Origin: Paracoxiella cheracis
Lineage (GTDB): Bacteria; Pseudomonadota; Gammaproteobacteria; Coxiellales; Coxiellaceae
Assembly: GCF_049348705.1 (NCBI RefSeq)
Contig: NZ_CP186485.1
Coordinates: 2,046,001 to 2,110,000, forward strand
Direction of reading: 5' to 3'
Length of the DNA: 64,000 nucleotides
Position numbers and translations under genes: made by a program. Under the pieces are notes generated by a model. That model was not told where the DNA came from and ran no database searches. It saw only the letters and a list, made by a program, of their open reading frames with translations. This document shows positions 60,087-64,000 of this stretch, piece after piece (within the stretch, counting starts at the first letter, position 1; every line of letters begins with the position of its first letter).

Positions 60087-62000
60087 CTAAACTTCCGCCA
60101 TATCGCCTTTTTTCTCAAGCCATTTCTTGCGATCACCAGCGCGCTTCTTCGCTAACAACATATCCATCATCTGGTGCGAATCATCTTTTTCTTTGACGGT
60201 TAACTGCACCAAGCGTCGCGTTTCGGGATTCATCGTTGTTTCACGCAACTGTGACGGATTCATCTCGCCCAAACCCTTAAACCGCTGAATGTTTACGTTG
60301 CCTCTTATTTTCTCAGCCTTGATGCGATCTAAAATGCCTTGTTTTTCGTCGTCATCTAACGCATAAAACACTTCTTTACCAACATCGATGCGATATAACG
60401 GCGGCATTGCAACATAGACATGCCCTTCCGCTACTAACTTCGCAAAATGTTTTAAAAACAACGCACACAATAAAGTTGCGATGTGATATCCATCCGAATC
60501 GGCATCGGCCAGAATACACACTTTTCCGTAACGCAATCCATCGATATCGCTCGAACCCGGATCAACACCAATCGCAACGGCAATGTCATGCACTTCCTGC
60601 GAAGCTAACACTTGTTCGGAATCAACCTCCCAAGTATTTAAAATCTTTCCGCGCAATGGCATCACGGCCTGGAAATTTTTGTCACGCGCTTGTTTTGCAG
60701 AACCGCCCGCCGAGTCTCCTTCCACCAAAAATAATTCACAAGCCATCATGTCTTGTTGAACACAATCGGCTAATTTTCCGGGTAATGCCGGGCCTGTCGT
60801 GACTTTTTTGCGCGCCACTTTTTTACTGATGCGCATGCGTTTTTGCGCATTGGCAATGGCTAATTCTGCAAGCGCTGTTCCCTGCTCCACGTGATTGTTG
60901 AGCCACAAGCTAAAGGCATCTTTGACCACACCGGCTACAAAAACAGCGGACTGACGTGAAGCCAAGCGCTCTTTCATTTGCCCCGAAAATTGTGGCTCTT
61001 GTATTTTGACCGATAAAACGTAGCTGCACTGTTCCCAAATATCATCCGCAACAAGCTTAACTCCGCGCGGTAATAATTTATGAATTTCACAAAATTCCCG
61101 CATCGCTTCCAACAAACCCGTACGCAAACCATTAACGTGCGTACCACCTTGCGGGGTGGGAATTAAATTCACATAACTTTCTGCAACAGCTTCACCACCT
61201 TCTGGCAACCACGTCACCGCCCAGTCAGCCATTTCATTGTCACCCGCAAAATGCCCAATTAACGGCGTTTCTGGCAAACAGATAAGGCCACTGAGTCGGT
61301 CCGATAAATACGTTTTTAAACCTTCTTCATAATGCCATTGTTGTGTTTTACCTTTTTGTTCATCGGTAAAACTCACCGCCAATCCCGGACACAAAACGGC
61401 TTTCGCACGCAACGTGTGGATGAGTTGTGGCACAGAAAATTTAACGTTATCGAAGTATTGCGCATCAGGCCAAAAACGAATGATCGTTCCTGTTTCGTTT
61501 TTATTGCAACTGCCAACCGCACGTAACTTTGATTTGCTTTCACCATCTGCAAAATCCATTTGATAAATTTTGCCGTCTTTTTTTACTTGCACGATAAGTT
61601 TTGTCGACAATGCGTTGACGACAGAAATACCCACACCGTGTAATCCACCAGAAAATTCATACGTTTTTGAGGAAAATTTTGCACCCGCATGCAAGCGCGT
61701 CAGAATTAATTCGACACCGGTGAGTTTGTGTTCGGGATGAATGTCTGTTGGCATGCCACGACCATCATCGATTACTTCGAGTGAACCGTCTTTGTAAAGC
61801 GTCACATCGACCTGTCGTGCAAACCCAGCAATTGCTTCGTCGACACTGTTGTCGATAACTTCATGCGCCAAGTGATTGGGGCGCATGGTGTCGGTGTACA
61901 TACCTGGCCGGCGACGAACGGGATCTAAACCACTTAAGACTTCGATCGCCTCAGCGGTGTAACCTTTTTGAGTGGATTTTGATTTATTCGCCTTTGCCAT
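60087..62000 (-). CDS. parE: DNA topoisomerase IV subunit B
   Basis: ATPase subunit of the chromosome-decatenating type II topoisomerase. 637 aa, near the 630 of E. coli ParE. GHKL ATPase boxes: EVIDNSVDEA, DDGRGMPTDIH, GGLHGVGISVVNAL; TOPRIM: LVEGDSAGGSAKQARDKNFQ and LADADSDGYHIATL; C-terminal QRFKGLGEMNPSQL. The short length (versus 800 for GyrB) and the sequence argue for ParE. parC is not adjacent. Confidence 0.96.
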   Translation of the reverse strand: MAKANKSKSTQKGYTAEAIEVLSGLDPVRRRPGMYTDTMRPNHLAHEVIDNSVDEAIAGFARQVDVTLYKDGSLEVIDDGRGMPTDIHPEHKLTGVELILTRLHAGAKFSSKTYEFSGGLHGVGISVVNALSTKLIVQVKKDGKIYQMDFADGESKSKLRAVGSCNKNETGTIIRFWPDAQYFDNVKFSVPQLIHTLRAKAVLCPGLAVSFTDEQKGKTQQWHYEEGLKTYLSDRLSGLICLPETPLIGHFAGDNEMADWAVTWLPEGGEAVAESYVNLIPTPQGGTHVNGLRTGLLEAMREFCEIHKLLPRGVKLVADDIWEQCSYVLSVKIQEPQFSGQMKERLASRQSAVFVAGVVKDAFSLWLNNHVEQGTALAELAIANAQKRMRISKKVARKKVTTGPALPGKLADCVQQDMMACELFLVEGDSAGGSAKQARDKNFQAVMPLRGKILNTWEVDSEQVLASQEVHDIAVAIGVDPGSSDIDGLRYGKVCILADADSDGYHIATLLCALFLKHFAKLVAEGHVYVAMPPLYRIDVGKEVFYALDDDEKQGILDRIKAEKIRGNVNIQRFKGLGEMNPSQLRETTMNPETRRLVQLTVKEKDDSHQMMDMLLAKKRAGDRKKWLEKKGDMAEV

Positions 62001-62244
62001 CCGTTAAACCTATTTTTATTTTATTCAATGAGTCATTCATTCTGAAAAATATCAGAATTAGCTCTGCGGCAACTCGAGCCAACAAGGGCCCAAAAATGAT
62101 AATTTCAACGCCGTAAAGATATTTCGCATGTGCAAAGTTATAAATGGCGACGATGATACTAAAAAGCACCGCTAGCCAAAAAAGAACTTGCACAATCACC
62201 GGCGTGATCATCTTACGGAAACACAAAAAACCTTTCATATTCAA
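61984..62244 (-). CDS. DUF4282 family membrane protein
   Basis: 86 aa with two membrane helices (ITPVIVQVLFWLAVLFSIIV and YGVEIIIFGPLLARVAAELI), the second ending in the ARVAAELILIFFRMNDSL block typical of DUF4282. Function unknown. Overlaps parE by 17 nt and is divergent from waaA. Confidence 0.85.
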   Translation of the reverse strand: MNMKGFLCFRKMITPVIVQVLFWLAVLFSIIVAIYNFAHAKYLYGVEIIIFGPLLARVAAELILIFFRMNDSLNKIKIGLTDGKGE

Positions 62245-62309
62245 CCCCTCAGTTGCATATTCTACCCATCCGCGGTATCGTTCTCACCCTAATGATGATA
62301 CAAAAGTTA

Positions 62310-63566
62310 ATGCGCTATTTATATACTTTATTGCTCTACCTCGCCATGCCGTTCGTGATGTTACGGCTCTTGTGGCGATCTCGCAAAGTCACAGGCTATC
62401 GCAAGCGCTGGCCCGAACGATTTGGCTATATTCCTGCGGTGAAGGGCAAGAGTATCTGGATTCATGCCGTGTCCGTAGGCGAAACTCTTGCTGCCATCCC
62501 TTTAATCAAGACCTTACTCACTCGCCACCCTGATTATACAGTCATCGTGACGACCACTACTCCAACCGGTTCCGAGCAAGTACTGAAAAATTTCAAAGAT
62601 CAGGTTCATCATGTTTATTCGCCCATGGATCTACCGACCGTCATTAACCGATTTCTCGACCGCTGCCATCCTGATTTATGCATCATTATGGAAACCGAGT
62701 TGTGGCCGAATTTATTGCACTGCATCCATGCACGCAATATCCCATTATTACTAGCCAATGCACGCCTGTCAGAGCGATCCTGTCGTGGTTACCAACGCAT
62801 TGCCGCAATCACCCGCGAAATGCTTAGTCACATTAGCCTTGTCGCCGCACAAAGCACATTGGATGGCGAGCGTTTTGCAGCCTTAGGGCTCGACCGACAA
62901 AAACTATTAGTGACTGGCAACATTAAGTTCGATTTACAACTGCCTCAGTCGTTGTTGGCCGAAGGAAAACAATTGCGCTCACACTGGGGAAATCGCCCCA
63001 CCCTCATCGCCGCAAGCACACACGAAGGTGAAGAGACAATAGTTTTAAATGCTTTTAAAAAAATCCGCGAACAATATGCAGATGCATTATTAATTTTAGT
63101 GCCCCGCCACCCCGATCGCTTTAAGAGAGTCGCAAAACTTTGCCAAGCCGAACAATTCACCATTGCTCAGCATAGCTTAAAACAATTGCCCGATACACAC
63201 ACCGATATATTATTAGGCGACACCATGGGTGAATTGCGCTTGCTTTATGCCGCAAGCGACATCGCTTTTGTGGGCGGCAGCATAGTGCCGGTCGGCGGCC
63301 ACAATTTAATTGAACCCGCCATTATCGGCTTACCTATTTTAACGGGACATCACCTACATAATTTCATTGCAATTAGCCAATTGCTTAAAGATGCTAACGC
63401 GGTCATCATCGTCGAGAATGAAAATATGATTACCGATGCAATAATTAAATTGCTAAACGATAAGTCTTTCAGCGCAGCAATGGGACAACGTGCCTATGAT
63501 GTCTGTGCTGCCAATACCGGCGCGTTAGAACGTCACTTGCAATGGATTGAAAGCCATTTTAATTAA
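62310..63566 (+). CDS. waaA: 3-deoxy-D-manno-octulosonic acid transferase
   Basis: Inner-membrane-bound glycosyltransferase attaching Kdo to lipid IVA in LPS synthesis. 418 aa from the ATG at 62310, where MRYLYTLLLYLAMPF matches the family N-terminal anchor; starts at 62292 and 62253 are open but lack support, and no start has a strong Shine-Dalgarno. Motifs: YRKRWPERFGYIP, IWIHAVSVGETLAAIPLI, METELWPNLL, and the donor-site GGSIVPVGGHNLIEPA. Confidence 0.94.
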   Translation: MRYLYTLLLYLAMPFVMLRLLWRSRKVTGYRKRWPERFGYIPAVKGKSIWIHAVSVGETLAAIPLIKTLLTRHPDYTVIVTTTTPTGSEQVLKNFKDQVHHVYSPMDLPTVINRFLDRCHPDLCIIMETELWPNLLHCIHARNIPLLLANARLSERSCRGYQRIAAITREMLSHISLVAAQSTLDGERFAALGLDRQKLLVTGNIKFDLQLPQSLLAEGKQLRSHWGNRPTLIAASTHEGEETIVLNAFKKIREQYADALLILVPRHPDRFKRVAKLCQAEQFTIAQHSLKQLPDTHTDILLGDTMGELRLLYAASDIAFVGGSIVPVGGHNLIEPAIIGLPILTGHHLHNFIAISQLLKDANAVIIVENENMITDAIIKLLNDKSFSAAMGQRAYDVCAANTGALERHLQWIESHFN

Positions 63567-63591
63567 CGCTGAAAATGTCATCCCGAACATT

Positions 63592-64000
63592 TCACTTATC
63601 TGACTTTGGCAACACAACATTATTTGCCTGCTGATCTAGCCGGAAACTCGTAACGCGATCGGAATGTTGATCCAATGCTTGTTTCAATAGGATCGACTGT
63701 TTGTCACTACTAGGTTTTGGCAGCGTCATAGGCTCAGTAGGTTTTGCAGGTTGCTCAGTGCGTTCCTTTAAATTTCTGGTCACCTTAGGAACTCTAATTA
63801 TCCATGGCTTATATTTTTTTAATTCTAATGGCATTTGTTTCAATGCCTTTTCGGCTTCAGCTTTCGTTACATAATGGCCATAAATGACTTTATACCACTC
63901 GGTATTATGGTAACGCGTAAAAATAATTTGCATATGCGCCTTTAACCGTTGACGCGCCACAAATTCACGCGCCTTCGTCAAATGGTGATCGGCATAAATT
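63592..64000 (-). CDS. SPOR-domain protein, DamX-like (5-prime end off the right edge)
   Basis: The visible 135 codons hold a SPOR domain: LTKAREFVARQRLKAHMQII, then RYHNTEWYKVIYGHYVTKAE and ALKQMPLELKKYKPWIIRVP, followed by a 60-residue polar tail. SPOR domains bind denuded septal glycan, and the sequence order resembles DamX. The frame is open past 64000, so the N-terminal cytoplasmic/membrane part is not seen. The internal TTG at 63981 is not the real start. Confidence 0.82.
   Translation of the reverse strand, partial: IYADHHLTKAREFVARQRLKAHMQIIFTRYHNTEWYKVIYGHYVTKAEAEKALKQMPLELKKYKPWIIRVPKVTRNLKERTEQPAKPTEPMTLPKPSSDKQSILLKQALDQHSDRVTSFRLDQQANNVVLPKSDK

Overview
The window reads as chromosome of a gammaproteobacterium, most likely a host-adapted member of the Legionellales (Legionella/Coxiella/Aquicella type). 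Pointers are a MurE with the meso-DAP motif DNPR, the zapA-6S RNA-fthC order, two neighbouring UbiH-family hydroxylases beside pepP, a two-gene P-protein glycine cleavage system (gcvT-gcvH-gcvPA-gcvPB), an LbtU-like siderophore porin, a standalone RnfB next to nth, and several IS-broken or frameshifted accessory genes. The order-level assignment is inference; no rRNA is present and I saw no tRNA gene.

Layout. 1-14.6 kb: the division/cell-wall (dcw) cluster on the minus strand, mraZ-rsmH-ftsL-ftsI, then a sugar transporter and an oppositely oriented periplasmic-protein gene, then murE-murF-mraY-murD-ftsW-murG-murC (murC runs off the left edge). 14.8-22.1 kb: yajQ, a small unknown protein, a cluster of palindromic repeats, kbl-tdh, RNase P RNA, and the metNIQ methionine importer behind what looks like a SAM-II riboswitch with an intrinsic terminator. 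22.2-23.1 kb: a higBA toxin-antitoxin locus whose toxin is broken. 23.1-38.9 kb: housekeeping genes (dcd, apbC, metG, rnfB-nth-DUF1841, LbtU-like porin, pyrC-rnt, ahpC, sodB, dapB, glycine cleavage operon). 39-43.9 kb: an OmpR/EnvZ-type pair whose two genes are separated by an ankyrin-like gene that is itself split by an IS407-type element. 43.9-46.3 kb: an unknown membrane protein and a RloA-like ATPase followed by a gene stub. 46.4-52.3 kb: two ubiquinone hydroxylases, aminopeptidase P, a TIGR02449 protein, zapA, 6S RNA and fthC. 52.3-59.6 kb: a decay zone with four broken genes (DUF4143 ATPase, AlbA/HATPase regulator, PQQ-type sugar dehydrogenase, and an ORF with an in-frame TGA) plus IS1, a deleted ISAs1-like element and dispersed repeats. 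59.6-64 kb: rhodanese, parE, DUF4282 protein, waaA and a SPOR-domain protein cut by the right edge.

The most informative accessory signals are: a SAM-II-like aptamer whose 3-prime strand can pair with the loop of the following terminator; a 250-bp element present twice, about 30 kb apart, each copy interrupting a different gene; two IS insertions with perfect target duplications whose removal on paper restores the host reading frames; a 949-bp reading frame interrupted only by one TGA; and a palindromic hairpin repeat family with compensatory changes between copies. I found no CRISPR array, prophage or complete multi-gene defence system.
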